DNA of 64,000 nucleotides, from positions 13,447,468 to 13,511,467 of the forward strand of contig JASSKH010000002.1 in NCBI GenBank assembly GCA_031763025.1. The letters run 5' to 3'. Of the stretch, positions 44,331-54,594 are shown piece by piece. The first letter of the stretch is position 1. The number at the start of each line of letters is the position of its first letter. The stretch is from Macrocystis pyrifera (Eukaryota; Sar; Phaeophyceae; Laminariales; Laminariaceae). Made by a program: the position numbers and the translations under genes. Under the pieces are notes generated by a model that ran no database searches, was not told the DNA's origin, and saw only the letters and a program-made list of their open reading frames with translations.

Positions 44331-44689
44331 GTGGCTGCATACACCATGGCCTATTCTTCGACGAAATGATTGAATTATACTCGACTTTAAACCCCAACCT
44401 CAATACTAACCCCGACTACCTGGAACACGTCGGAATATAGACACAGCTGTAGTGAGTTGTTAATAGTGTGAGCTACCAATCATTTTATCGAAGATGGTCC
44501 AATTCGTAGGCACTACGTACTGGGTTCGTTATAAATCTGGGCGATTGGTTAGAATGTGCTTTTCAACGTTGCGCACGTCGAACGAATCACAATCTCGACA
44601 ATTTACCATCCTACTCAGCTGCGATGATATCTTGCGCAAAAGCTGTATCCGTATTATAATAAGGTCGTTCTTTGCTGTAAGGCAAAAAA

Positions 44690-44990
44690 GGCTTTTCATA
44701 GCGGGATGCGTACAGGCTTCTATCTAAATAATCTGTACGTCCGCTGTTTACTGTGTACTGTCTGTCGTGTGTTTGCATCAATCTATGATTGCGAGAGCTG
44801 TGCGCGACCGATATCCACACACCCGGCGTCTACAGAAGCGGGCGAGCTTGGGCTAACGCATGAGACTTGTCTCGAGCTACGCGGCCTTGAGGTGGTCGCG
44901 GTCACCGAGCGCTGTGTTCTTGGGTGGTGCGTTTTGAGTGCGATGGGATTTTGTTTCTTCTCGCGAGCGAAAATGGTCCACGAATATATG
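44690..44990. repeat. Repeat R4, copy 1 (hAT-neighbour peptide)
   Basis: Aligns with 52560-52800, and in part with 52284-52440 and 51590-51730. Shared phrases are TGCGTACAGGCTTC, GATTGCGAGAGCTGT.CG, GGCGTCTACAGAAGCGGGCG and GAGCTTGGGCTA. On the minus strand it encodes SPSSPASVDAG, similar to SPSSRAFVDAR upstream of the hAT tail at 51.6 kb and RPAFVDVKF at 52.3 kb, so these may be fragments of one transposase gene. Confidence 0.5.
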
Positions 44991-45079
44991 TCAGGCAACT
45001 AGAGCTGTGTATCTGATCGCAAACAGGAGTGAATATGATATGGATTAAGTCACCCTGAAGAAACGGATACACCTGGTTT

Positions 45080-45499
45080 TTGGACATATCATGCCATATC
45101 CATATCAAGTGTCAAAATCGGGAAATTGGATATATATCATGCCGTGTATGGATGGTACATGGATATATGACTCTGTCCCAAATTGTTTTTTTTCTCCGGA
45201 ATAGTTTTACTTTCCACCTCCGCTTGCGGGTCTTTTATCGCGATCTCGGCTGCGGGGCACGCAGGACTCGCGTGGACACCACGGCGCAAAAGTGGGTCCC
45301 GACCGAGCTCCGTGGCGGGTGCTCTGGGCGTTCCAAGTCGCGAAATCTGGCAAACAACCACGGGGAGCTATTCCGGCCTGCTAGAGTCAAGGAGGCCCCG
45401 AGCAGGTGGGAATCGATTTCCAACACAGTAATTGTTTCATTTTTCACCGCTGCTGCTTGCTGCTTTTTCTCGAGCACCGCGGCAGTCCTCAACGACTAG
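45080..45499 (+). CDS. Hypothetical ORF, 139 codons
   Basis: Open plus-strand frame with an unremarkable central part (CGARRTRVDTTAQKWVPTEL). The overlapping minus strand is also open. No domain, copy or context supports coding; included as the longest frame in the interval. Confidence 0.15.
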   Translation: MDISCHIHIKCQNREIGYISCRVWMVHGYMTLSQIVFFLRNSFTFHLRLRVFYRDLGCGARRTRVDTTAQKWVPTELRGGCSGRSKSRNLANNHGELFRPARVKEAPSRWESISNTVIVSFFTAAACCFFSSTAAVLND

Positions 45500-46526
45500 G
45501 CCGTCACGAACGGTGTGCTGCGTGTATGTGGGCGTGCGTGTTCGTGTGTGTATCCTACAGCTGTAGGAACCGAGAGGGTTGGTACAATTTGAGTTTTTAT
45601 TATTATGCTACTGCTGTGTTTCTGCTGCGTACTACCTGCCTGTCCAGGTTTCACTTTGACCGCTGCTGTAAGCTCTAGCGTTTGACGTTCTAGCATCCAG
45701 GGTACAGGCAGCAAGAGTCTTATTTTCGTGACACAGCTTCGAACGGTGCCACTGTGTTTGTGCGTGTGTGTGCTTCTGTGGGCGTGCCATCCTGAACACA
45801 ACGCGCTGCACGATGCCAACCCGAACTTGCTCTGAAATTCAGAAGAACCCGCGTAGTACAGCAGCGGTACAATATCAGCAGCACCATCGATCGGTACAAC
45901 ACTAGCGAACCTTACATAAGATCACAAAGATATCACAGGAACGCCTGTGTTCCCCCTATTCTACTTGCGACACCCCGGGATTTCAAGTCAACCACATCCC
46001 GAAGGGAACCTTGTACAATGTAATATACCTGAATTATCTTATTATGCTCACGTATACATCGGATATGTTCCATGATATCCACTGACATGTCATTTAGTAC
46101 CGAGGTATGTGCTCATGCCAAGGCACTACCGGTTACACAGCACTTTTGGACACGTTGTACACGGTACATGTCACAAATACTAAAAAACATGTACTTCGTC
46201 TGATACACACATAAATACCGGTGCATCCACATCATACAACGACACCAGCAGTGGTAGGCAGTCCATAGTTCACGCGTTTTGAACCAGTCAAAGTTTTTGG
46301 CACATTGATAGTCACCATCCCTTCGCCAGGGTTGCAACCTCAGGTCAATTCCCCCCAACACTAACAAATCCGCTATTCATTTCTCAAGAAAAAAAACGGA
46401 ACAAAGTCGACGGATAGAACAAAACACTCTTAATACGAACAATGAGAAGAAAAGCTAAAGAGCTCGAAACAATCCTCTCGCTCCCCGGAGCACCGCCAAA
46501 CCACGAGAATCAGACTTTAACCAGCG

Positions 46527-46686
46527 ACTAAGTACAAGAAAAGTCCTCTCGTTAATTATTTTTTCAGGCAATCGAAATAACTCTGCAATATCATGTTAGC
46601 CCCCCCCAGGGTCTAGGGTCGTACGATTACGACCATGCGCATAATGCAAAGTACCCCCTTCCCCGATATCCAGTACCCCCCCCCCT
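46527..46686 (+). repeat. Left direct repeat flanking retroelement 2
   Basis: CTAAGTACAAGAAAAGTCCTC, TTTCAGGCAATCGAAATAAC, CATGTTAGCCCCCCC, CGACCATGCGCATAATGC, AAGTACCCCCTTCC and ATATCCAGTACCCCCCCC. The same order occurs at 49288-49438 on the other side of the reverse transcriptase remnant, about 85% alike by eye. Confidence 0.8.
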
Positions 46687-46703
46687 AAGTACAAGGGAAG
46701 AAG

Positions 46704-49272
46704 TTGATAGTATGCTACAGAGCAGTAAAATGGTGGGATGAGGAAGTGAAAGAGGCTATAAGAGCAAGGAGAAAGGCACACGCGAGGAATAAATCGAGTA
46801 AAACTACGACAGGGTGGGAGGAATATGCTATAGCTAGAAAGAAAGTAAAAGAGATGGTAGAGAAGAACAAAGGGATATGGAAAGACGTATTGTACTAGAT
46901 AAAACAAATGAAGACTTTGAGGGCGGGATAAAGCAGATGTGAGTAGGGATGAAAGGGATATTTGGCAAACAAGCAAGAGAGGCAGACACGGGAATAGCTA
47001 CTCTAAGAGCACAGAACGGTAGAATGGTTAGTAGTTCGAAGGGGAAAAGGGAAGTACTAGTAGAGCATTGCCGTAAGCTAGGAACACCCACAGCCAACGA
47101 AACGTTCGACGCAGAATTCGAGTAAGAAATCAACGCCTGGGCAAAGGCGAACGTAGATACATCAGAAAGGGAAGACAGTGGTTCGGGAGGGTTACAGAGA
47201 GAGTTCACAAGGGAAGACGTAAAGAAGTGCGTAGATAAACTTAAGAATAGAAAGGCAGCAGTGGCAGACCAAATAGTGAATTAAATTTATCAAGAACGGG
47301 GGAGAAGGAATGCTTACCATGATGGTTATGTTGTATAACTGGATATGGAAAAACAATTACGCACCTAGGAGGTGGAGAGAAGGAGTAGTAGTAAACCTAT
47401 TCAAGAAAGGAGATCAGGCTGACCTGGGGAACCATAAAGGGATAACGCTACTAAGCACAGTGGGAAAAACATTCTGTAAAATTTTGAACGATGGAATGGG
47501 AACGGGACTATGATGGAGAAGGATGGAGAAGAAGACAAAATAAGCGAAGGGTAAGCAGGGTTTAGGCCAAGCCGTAGCTGCGTAGACCATGTGTACACCT
47601 TAGGTAAGATTATTCAAGGTAGGCAAGACGCGGGACTAGCAACGTACTTTTTCTTTCTAGATGCGCAGAAAGCCTACGACACAGTATGGAGAAATGGATT
47701 GTGGAAAAAACTGTGGGAAATAGGAACCAGAGGAAAGATGTGGAGAATGATGAAAAAGATGACGGAATGTGCGAGAAGTGCTGTGATGCTGGACGGGGAA
47801 ATATTGAAGTATGTTGATATTTTACAGGGAGTTGCACAGGGATGTACGTTGTCACCTAACTTATCCAAGATATATACCAGGTATATATTAACGACCTGAT
47901 CGTGTAGCAGTCGAGGCAGCAAGGCAGGGAGTCACGGTAGGGGAAAATACGGTGTCGGGATTGATGTTTGCGGATGACTATCAAAAACACCCGAAGAATT
48001 GCAGAAACAAAGAGAGCAGGCGCTAGAATACACCAGGAAATGGAGGGTGACGGCGAACGCCAAGAAATGTGCAGTAGTTGTTTGTAACGAAGATAAGGTA
48101 AGGCCGGTAAATTTCAGTTGGAGGTGGGGAGGAATTGCCGATCGTAGACCAGTACACATACCTTGGCGTAGAGATATCAAAAGACTGCTCTTGAAATACA
48201 CGTATAGCAAAAGTAATAGGGAAGGGTAAGGCACACGTAGGCAAGATGGATGCGATCCTAACAGACCCGAACCTTGACACTAGGATTAAGACATGTATCC
48301 TGATGAATGTGATAGTTCCAAAGCTGGAATATGCAGGAGAAGTATGGGAAGGGAACGCGAAACTCGTAAAACAGTACAAATGACAGCAGCTGAAAAAATC
48401 CTAAGATGCTCAAGTACGACTAGTAATACAGTATTAAGAGCAATACTAGGCAAGCACCCATTCAAGACAAATAGAGACATGAGAAAGTTGAACTGGCAAT
48501 ATAAAGTGACGAACATGCCAAAAAAAAAGTTAACAGCCATAGTTGATAGTGCTGTATGGGAGAAGGTAACTAAAGGGCGATCTGGACTAAGGTGGGATGG
48601 CGTAGTTAAGAAAGTATGGAAGGACATAGAGGGAAACCAAGAAGAGATGGTGTCCGCCGGGAAGTTTGGGAAGTACAAGGCAGAAGTAGAAGAAAGGATA
48701 GAAAGAAGGGAAAGGCTAGCGCTTAGAAACAAGGTGGAATCGGAAAAAAATACGAGGGATTGAGGGAAGGAATAGGAATGAAAACGTATTTGCGTGGCCC
48801 AATGGACTTCGCGAAAACGCTGAAGATGCGTTTTCGTGTAGGGGACATGGACCTGCCAGAAAAAGGAAAGAAGTATACCAGTAGTCGGGAGGAGGGGGAA
48901 GTAGGTGCACAGATGTGCCCGTGTGGCAAAGCAATAGAGAGTAGAACTCACCTAGTAGGCGAATGTGAAATATACAAGGAGGAACGGCATGTGTTAGAAG
49001 AGGAGATGAAGGAAATAGACGAATGTGACATGGAGGAGTTTGATACAATGAATAGCAGCGAGAAAACGATCGCTATCCTAGGAGATAGATGGTGGCCACA
49101 GGCGGCCACACAGGAAGGGGATAAGATTAGCAAAACGTTTCTATGTAATATATGGAAACAACGTAAAGAGCGCCAAATTGTTGAAGGTGTCTCTATTAGG
49201 CGTAGGAACGGTGCTCCGTCTCGAAAGGGATACGTGGTCAATGGTCAAATGACTAAGCCAAGCAACAAATGA
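46704..49272 (+). pseudogene. Non-LTR retrotransposon polyprotein remnant 2
   Basis: Segments in order: linker before the polymerase (AVKWWDEEVKEAIRARRKA, GWEEYAIARKKVKEMVEKNK); EFTREDVKKCVDKLKNRKAA; YNWIWKNNYAPRRWREGVVV; SEG, stop, AGFRPSRSCVDHV; motif A FFFLDAQKAYDTVWRNGLWK (47652-47711); motif B LQGVAQGCTLSPNL; motif C GLMFADD (near 47962); TRKWRVTANAKKCAVVV; the C-terminal domain MTAAEKILRCSSTTSNTVLR; and a zinc knuckle CPCGKAIESRTHLVGEC (near 48916). It ends PSRKGYVVNGQMTKPSNK, then TGA. There is no endonuclease domain, so it is 5' truncated. Frameshifts occur near 46885, 47300, 47515, 47880, 47985, 48180, 48370 and 48760, with several stops. The break at 47880 coincides with TACCAGGTA. 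Very A/G-rich coding strand. The family is widespread; this copy is dead. Confidence 0.92.
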
Positions 49273-49287
49273 GTACCCCCCCCCCCC

Positions 49288-49438
49288 CTCCCAAGCACAA
49301 GAAATCTCCTCTCGTTACTTAAAATTTCAGGCAATCGACATAACTCTGCAAGATCATGCTAGCCCCCCCCATCATACGACTTCGACCATGCGCATGATAA
49401 TAAGTACCCCCTTGCACGGTATCCAGTACCCCCCCCCC
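49288..49438 (+). repeat. Right direct repeat flanking retroelement 2
   Basis: Counterpart of 46527-46686: AAGCACAAGAAATCTCCTCTC, TTTCAGGCAATCGACATAAC, CATGCTAGCCCCCCC, CGACCATGCGCATGATA and ATCCAGTACCCCCCC. It is too long and too diverged for a simple target-site duplication. Confidence 0.8.
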
Positions 49439-49449
49439 CTGAATGAATA

Positions 49450-50455
49450 TATAGGTCGGGTTGGCGTCGGTTGGCAACGACGCTAGGAAACACGCCTCTC
49501 AGTGCGTCAGTTAGACAGCCAGGGTATCTGTTTTTGGGTTGTTTCTTTTGGCGGTCATCACGGCTGGCGGTCGAGTTAGATCGTTGTTGTGCGGGGAGAA
49601 CATTATCTCCTCACAAGGGGGGTAACCGTATCACGTAGTGTATATGATAAGGCACCCACGAGGCAGTTGCATAGTGGACCCATTGCCATCTCTGGAAGTG
49701 GCCACAACGGAAAATAAATTAACTCGTTCAAGCTGTCATCCATAGGCGAGCAAATCTGCCTAAAATGCGGTTATTAATAGGATACAGCTCACCATTCATG
49801 GGACGCGCCGAACACCTCACGGCGCTTCGCGCTTGGTGCAAGCAATGTCTGCCTGGTCGGTGACAACCCGACGTGCTCCGTCCCGGCATTGTCTGGATGC
49901 GAGGTTCTATGGTCATACGTCTACGCCCCCCCCCCCCCCCCCACCCCCCCGCCCCATCCCCATATGTAGGGTTGGCGTCGGTTGGCAACGATATTGTAAA
50001 ACACGTCGGTCACTACTTGAGCTAGACAACCAGGGTATCGTTTCTTGTTTGTCGTTTTGTTTTTTTGGCGGTCGGTCACAGCTGGTGGTCGAGTATTATC
50101 CTTTGTACGGGGTGGAGAACCTTTACTCCACGCATGAGGAATCATGGTATCACGTACATGGTAGTGTTTAAGGTAAGGCACCCACGAGGCAGTTACATTG
50201 TACTCTCATTGCTGTATCTGCTGGCAACAGCGAAAATCAAATTAGCGCATTGAAGCTATCATCCGTGTGCAAGTCCGCCTCACAACCGGTTCTTAGCAGG
50301 ATGCAGCTCACCCTTCATGTGAATCGCCGGACACCTCACGGCGCTTCGCGCTTGGTGCAAGCAATGTTTGCTTGGTCGGTGCAACCTGACGTGCTTCGTC
50401 CCGGCATTATAGGGATGCGAGGGTATGGTCATACGACTACAGCCATGCATGATAT
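49450..50455 (+). repeat. Dispersed repeat R3, two tandem copies
   Basis: Copies 49450-49925 and 49967-50455 repeat the order seen at 42370-42840: GTTGGCGTCGGTTGGCAACG, GCGGTC.TCAC.GCTGG.GGTCGAG, TAAGGCACCCACGAGGCAGTT, CACGGCGCTTCGCGCTTGGTGC. They are joined through a C tract at 49927-49950. The second runs directly into the tail of retroelement 2 at 50457. Confidence 0.85.
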
Positions 50456-50456
50456 C

Positions 50457-50530
50457 AAGAACAGCCCACCTTCTGCGACGAAAGGGATGCGTGGTCAATG
50501 GTCAAGTGGCTAAGGCAAGCAATAAATAAG
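50457..50530 (+). pseudogene. Extreme 3' fragment of retroelement 2
   Basis: Encodes RTAHLLRRKGCVVNGQVAKA followed by SNK and a TAA, the counterpart of RNGAPSRKGYVVNGQMTKPSNK at the end of the element at 46.7-49.3 kb. Only about 25 codons remain. R3 abuts it upstream, so R3 may be the 3' junction sequence of a 5'-truncated insertion, or part of the element's own non-coding region. Confidence 0.7.
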
Positions 50531-50599
50531 TACGATCCTCTTCCTTCCAAACAAAGCTGTTGTTGTCTGCACAACAAGAAACGGTGTGAAATCTATCAG

Positions 50600-50995
50600 A
50601 AAAAAGACAAAACTGTGAAGAAATGGGCAGAGAAACAAAACTACTCACGACGATCCTATCGCTCCCCGGAGCACATGCCAAACTACGAGCAAGCAGACCA
50701 CAAGCTGGCACAAAACACAACAGAACACCGGTCGTGAATCGAAAAAGAAGGCAACTCGGCAATCCACACTAAATTGCAAGCTCATGTCAATACCCCCCAT
50801 CAAAACACAACCAGTCCTCGCCTCTCTAACAAGAAACCATGTGAAACGCCGACGGCTCATAAAATAACCAGAATAAAACATGGGGAGAGAAACTAGACGT
50901 GCTCGTGGCACTTCCCTATCACTCAATGGAACACTGCCAAACCACGAGAACGCGGACTTCAACGTGCGACAAAACACAAGAAAGTAACCGCTCGT
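50600..50995 (+). repeat. Tandem pair related to 46440-46530
   Basis: GAGAAAC(A)AAACTA...CTATCGCTCCCCGGAGCAC, TGCCAAAC.ACGAG and GACAAAACACAAGAA appear near 50630-50720 and 50880-50990, and once upstream of the left direct repeat near 46450-46530. Confidence 0.65.
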
Positions 50996-51039
50996 TGATC
51001 AAAGAACAAGCGACTCCACAATGAACTTGACTTCATGAA

Positions 51040-51720
51040 CGACCAGAGAGAAATTATATAATATGTAAATATCCATATCGACTGATTCGAGTGCAGGAAC
51101 ATTATGTCCGCGTTCTTGTCTGTCAGACTTGGGCGCTTCTAAGCGATGGTATTCCCCGTCACCGAACACACGCACTCCGAAGCTGCGCCGGGATAGCGAG
51201 GTACTTCCTTGCCAGCCGCAACAAAGCAGGGGGTATATGCTTCTGCTTCCACCACTTGAGTGGGCCTCCAATGTCCGCTATGGCTTTGGATTTTTCGGCG
51301 GGCAGCTGACAGTAATGCTGCAGCTCGGCGAGGTACCTTTTCGCCAGCTTGTCTGCCTGCGGGTACCCACCAGTCAGCCTGGCCCTCTTTCTGTGGGGGT
51401 TCCATGTGAGGCTGTGCTTCGTACGACCATCAAGATTGCCCTCGTCTCCTCCTTCGCCCTCCCTTCCACCACCTTCCCTGCCCCCACCGCCGCCCTTACC
51501 ATCTCTTCCGCCACTATCAGCTGCGACGGTTGCAGTTGGGTCGAAATCCTCGTCGTCGGGTGATACTTATGAGGATGATGAAGTCGCGAACGATTCCGCA
51601 AACCGGGCGTCTACAAAAGCACGCGAGCTTGGGCTACCGCGTGGGACTCGTTTCATGCCAGGCCGTCTCGAGCTCGCCGCGGTCGCCGCGTTTGCTGCGG
51701 CAGCCGAAGCGGATTATGTT
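51040..51720 (-). pseudogene. hAT transposase C-terminal (dimerisation) domain remnant
   Basis: On the minus strand a frame reads FVDARFAESFATSSSS (TAA), then VSPDDEDFDPTATVAADSG, a Gly/Glu-rich linker, GRTKHSLTWNPHRKRARLTG, ADKLAKRYLAELQHYCQLPA and GGPLKWWKQKHIPPALLRLA with RKYLAIPA (near 51200). After a one-base frameshift it continues ASECVCSVTGNTIA (TAG) KRPSLTDKNADIMFLHSNQ (to about 51085). The series PLxWW, LARKYLAIPA, SExVFSxxGN, KRxxL and N.D.MFLH.N is the hATC dimerisation domain that hAT transposases use. Only the C-terminal third is present; no BED finger, no terminal repeats found. The plus-strand open frame over the same DNA (51349-51726) is then a shadow. Confidence 0.85.
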
Positions 51721-52283
51721 AACTAAAAACAAATGCGCTTTCGATTGGATGTTGGCCCAGTATTCGTTTCTCTATTGCTCTCGACGCTTAGCCCACACTC
51801 GTCAGCGTCAGGGACAGTCTACACTACTGTGGCTGGACCCACACCGCCGACAAAGGAATCGTGCGGACGGATGCCCACCATGCTTACAAATGCCTGTGCC
51901 CGCAACTGATAATCATTTTGTGGGAGGTGTGTGAGTCAAGGCTTCCCAGCAAGCAGATAGTTTAAACAAACTCTTGATGGCAGCATAAAAAGTCGCATTT
52001 TGGTTTGTTTCTGTAAGAGGTCGGGTACCACATCCGACGACTGCTCGGGACAGAAGACCACCGATGAAGGCAGTTGGGGAAGGGCCTCTCGGGTCCAGCA
52101 CGTAGCTGCCTTCATGACGTCATACACACGCTTCTCTGCTGCAGTTCAAGAGTGACGACAATATGCCCACGCTTGCAAAAACGATGAACGGGTTTCAGAA
52201 AGGGGGAACTGAGATGCAAGAGTCCCCGCTCGTCTTACTGAAACTGTCGCTACCGGTCGTTAGTTTGTTATATTCTGTCATCT

Positions 52284-52800
52284 TTATAGATTATTGACAA
52301 TTGATTGCGAGACCTGTACACAACCGATTTCGACAAACTTGACATCTACAAAGGCGGGGCGAACTTGTAGTAACACATGGCATTTATTTGCAACCATGGG
52401 CGCGGTGACGGTGTTGTTGTAATTTTGGGGGTCGTGCTGCTGCACTAATTGAATGCGGGCGGACTTCGTCAATTTTGCATGCTTGTTTCGCGCGTGCTGC
52501 TGACGCGTTTACCAGATTCGCACACGGCCTACGGCAGGTATGTATGAGTCCACCTTGCCTCGTTTACCTCTCTAATAGTACCGGGGGGCGTACAGGCTTC
52601 CATTCTTCAATTACTCTGTCTGATGTGTACTATCTGTGGTGTTTTTGTGTCTCCGATTGCGGGAGCTGTACGACGCCTATATCCATAAACCGGGACCTGA
52701 CCCATGGGCCTTGTTTTGCCGCAAGTCGTCACGGATTGGCCGCGGTCGTCGTGCAGCGGTGGTTTCGCCAGCCTCGGGCTGTGCGTTTTGGATACGGCGG
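52284..52800. repeat. Repeat R4, further copies
   Basis: Two segments related to 44690-44990. 52284-52440 on the minus strand encodes RPAFVDVKFVEIGCVQVSQS. 52560-52800 shares GGCGTACAGGCTTCCATTC and GATTGCGGGAGCTGTACGAC. A third short match, GGTGCGTACAGGCTTCCCTT, is at 52877. No intact gene. Confidence 0.5.
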
Positions 52801-53214
52801 CGTTATTTTATGCTTGTCTTCAAACGCACACGGCCCAAAGCGAGTACAAAAACTCTTACCTCATTTACCACTCCACCGGGTGCGTACAGGCTTCCCTTAT
52901 TTGAGGGGGTTATTCAAATATACTACGTAAAATATACTGGAAGCTTATTTTTTGTTGCATTTTTTAAACCGTTGGTTTGTTGGTAGAAGCACCAATAAAG
53001 GGCTTCCTCGTCATGTATCCAGCAACAGTTCTGCCAAAAATCAAAGCAAAAATGACAGGGTCCTGTAGCTTCCCGACATGAAGCACAACCACCTCCCTAC
53101 GAGAACGGCATCATCGCATTCCCGTGACGGAATTACATGACCAAATGACTAAGTGTAGCCGTCACTTCATTTCTCTGGCTTGTTTCTCTTTTGGGTGCCT
53201 AGAAAACGGGCCTC

Positions 53215-53900
53215 GTGGACTTTTTGTACGATTTTAGTCTTACCGGGCCTTTTTGGCTCAGGTGGCCCGCTGGGAGCCGAGGGGATTCTGCCTGGTTGTG
53301 TGCTGGTCGGCCAGTGAGCGAACGTTGGGTAGCCTTTTCTCTAGCTGGTGGGCAACACAGCAACTTGTATTTGCGGGAGCCGCAACAATTTCGATGTGGT
53401 GACTAACACGATGCCCAAAATATGGGTCCCCTTTTGCTTACCGAAAGAGCGGCGCAATAGCACGGGACTCGCGTAGGACAACGGTACGAGTATTTTCGCG
53501 GCCGAACGGCGTGCTCGCCACTGCTGACGTGCAGGCCACACCTCTGGATACTTATTGCGAACAATCGTCCCGGATTACGGCGCTCGACATATATCTGAAT
53601 GAATGTGAGGTTGTTCCGGACGCATCGTCTATCCACGCCGAAAATTCCGAACCTGTTTTTAAGCCGAGGTACACGTTTTACCAGGTAGGTGTCAATGCTC
53701 AGAAGTCTGAAACCACCGTTACAATGTCTGTTTCAAGGCGCTTTCTAGGAAGCGCCTTTTGTTTTTTTCGAGTGTTACTCCGCTCTTTATGCTGCAAAAG
53801 CTTAAAATACATGTTCGCCCAGATTTGGGGGGCACACGCTTCAGAAGACAGACTAAACTGCAGTTTTGAAGGGGTCTCAGACGTGCGTTCGTAGGTGTGC
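53215..53900 (+). CDS. Unidentified ORF region
   Basis: Open frame 53511-53894 (127 codons) begins with sequence that is not low-complexity and has normal amino-acid balance (TALDIYLNECEVVPDASSIH, FKPRYTFYQV). An upstream frame 53215-53406 is also unremarkable in composition. TACCAGGTA at 53679-53687 falls inside the main frame, which could mean that the sequence after FYQ is out of the original frame. I do not recognise the family; a DNA-virus-like or mobile-element origin cannot be excluded. Confidence 0.25.
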
Positions 53901-54521
53901 TTTAGATTTTTGAATGCATATGATTTGATGGAAACACAGAGCAAAAAACGGGATACGGACGGTTATTTTGTTCGCACAGGCATGAAAAAAACAACGACGA
54001 TTTTCATCACGAGGCCGGCAAACGATTCCTCTCGTCGGTGCCGACCACGGGTAGGTTTTTATTCTCCAAACGGATAGGTTTGGGTAGATATTCAAAGATC
54101 TGTTCAAAAACGATGTTTTTGGCGTTTGAAGGCCAGTCTTCGAGTATTTTTTTTGTCGTTTGATGCAGTACGTACTTGTTCGTCTTGTCTTCGCGATCAG
54201 CAATATACAAGTTTCAGTGTCTAATTTTTTTCTTGTTCTATTAATAGTTACAGTATAAAACGTGTTTGGAAACATTGTTCTGCATGTACTACCGTGTATG
54301 ACCCAAACTGTTTTGGGCCTGAATTGTCCGATTTTCGACGCATCGTATCTCCTTACGCACATCGTCGACACGAGTGTCCCGGGAGATAAAGCTGCCCGGC
54401 ATGCTTGTCTATCTCCAAAGGCTACCAACATCAACAAACTCGTAACTACCGCAAGCAAAGTGATCGTTAAAGCGGACGTGTTTTTTGGGTTATAGCGCCT
54501 TTTAATTGTTTCGCTGTGCAC
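53877..54521 (-). CDS. Unidentified 214-codon ORF, minus strand
   Basis: One of the longer frames outside known elements, with one N-terminal hydrophobic segment (LTITLLAVVTSLLMLVAF). The opposite strand is open over part of it (54262-54495, reading NIVLHVLPCMTQTVLGLNCP and ending KVIVKADVFFGL), and the plus-strand peptide looks at least as protein-like. Only one of them can be real; I cannot decide. No family recognised. Confidence 0.2.
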   Translation of the reverse strand: MHSETIKRRYNPKNTSALTITLLAVVTSLLMLVAFGDRQACRAALSPGTLVSTMCVRRYDASKIGQFRPKTVWVIHGSTCRTMFPNTFYTVTINRTRKKLDTETCILLIAKTRRTSTYCIKRQKKYSKTGLQTPKTSFLNRSLNIYPNLSVWRIKTYPWSAPTRGIVCRPRDENRRCFFHACANKITVRIPFFALCFHQIICIQKSKAHLRTHV

Positions 54522-54594
54522 ACCCGAAGATGCTAATTTCAGCGATTCTTCAAGGGTTTTACAATATACATATACGTATACGTATGTTTGTCAA

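Noticed and set aside
7033..47554. Alternative genetic code with TAA/TAG read as glutamine, since several stops fall at expected Gln positions
   Set aside because: The ~760 authentic codons of the helicase-OTU frame use only CAA/CAG for Gln and contain no TAA/TAG. Other stops in dead elements fall at Lys, Glu, Tyr and Arg positions. C-to-T decay explains the pattern better.
51349..51726. Plus-strand 125-codon Pro/Ser-rich ORF
   Set aside because: It is the shadow of the hAT transposase frame on the minus strand, where the recognisable hATC motifs lie.
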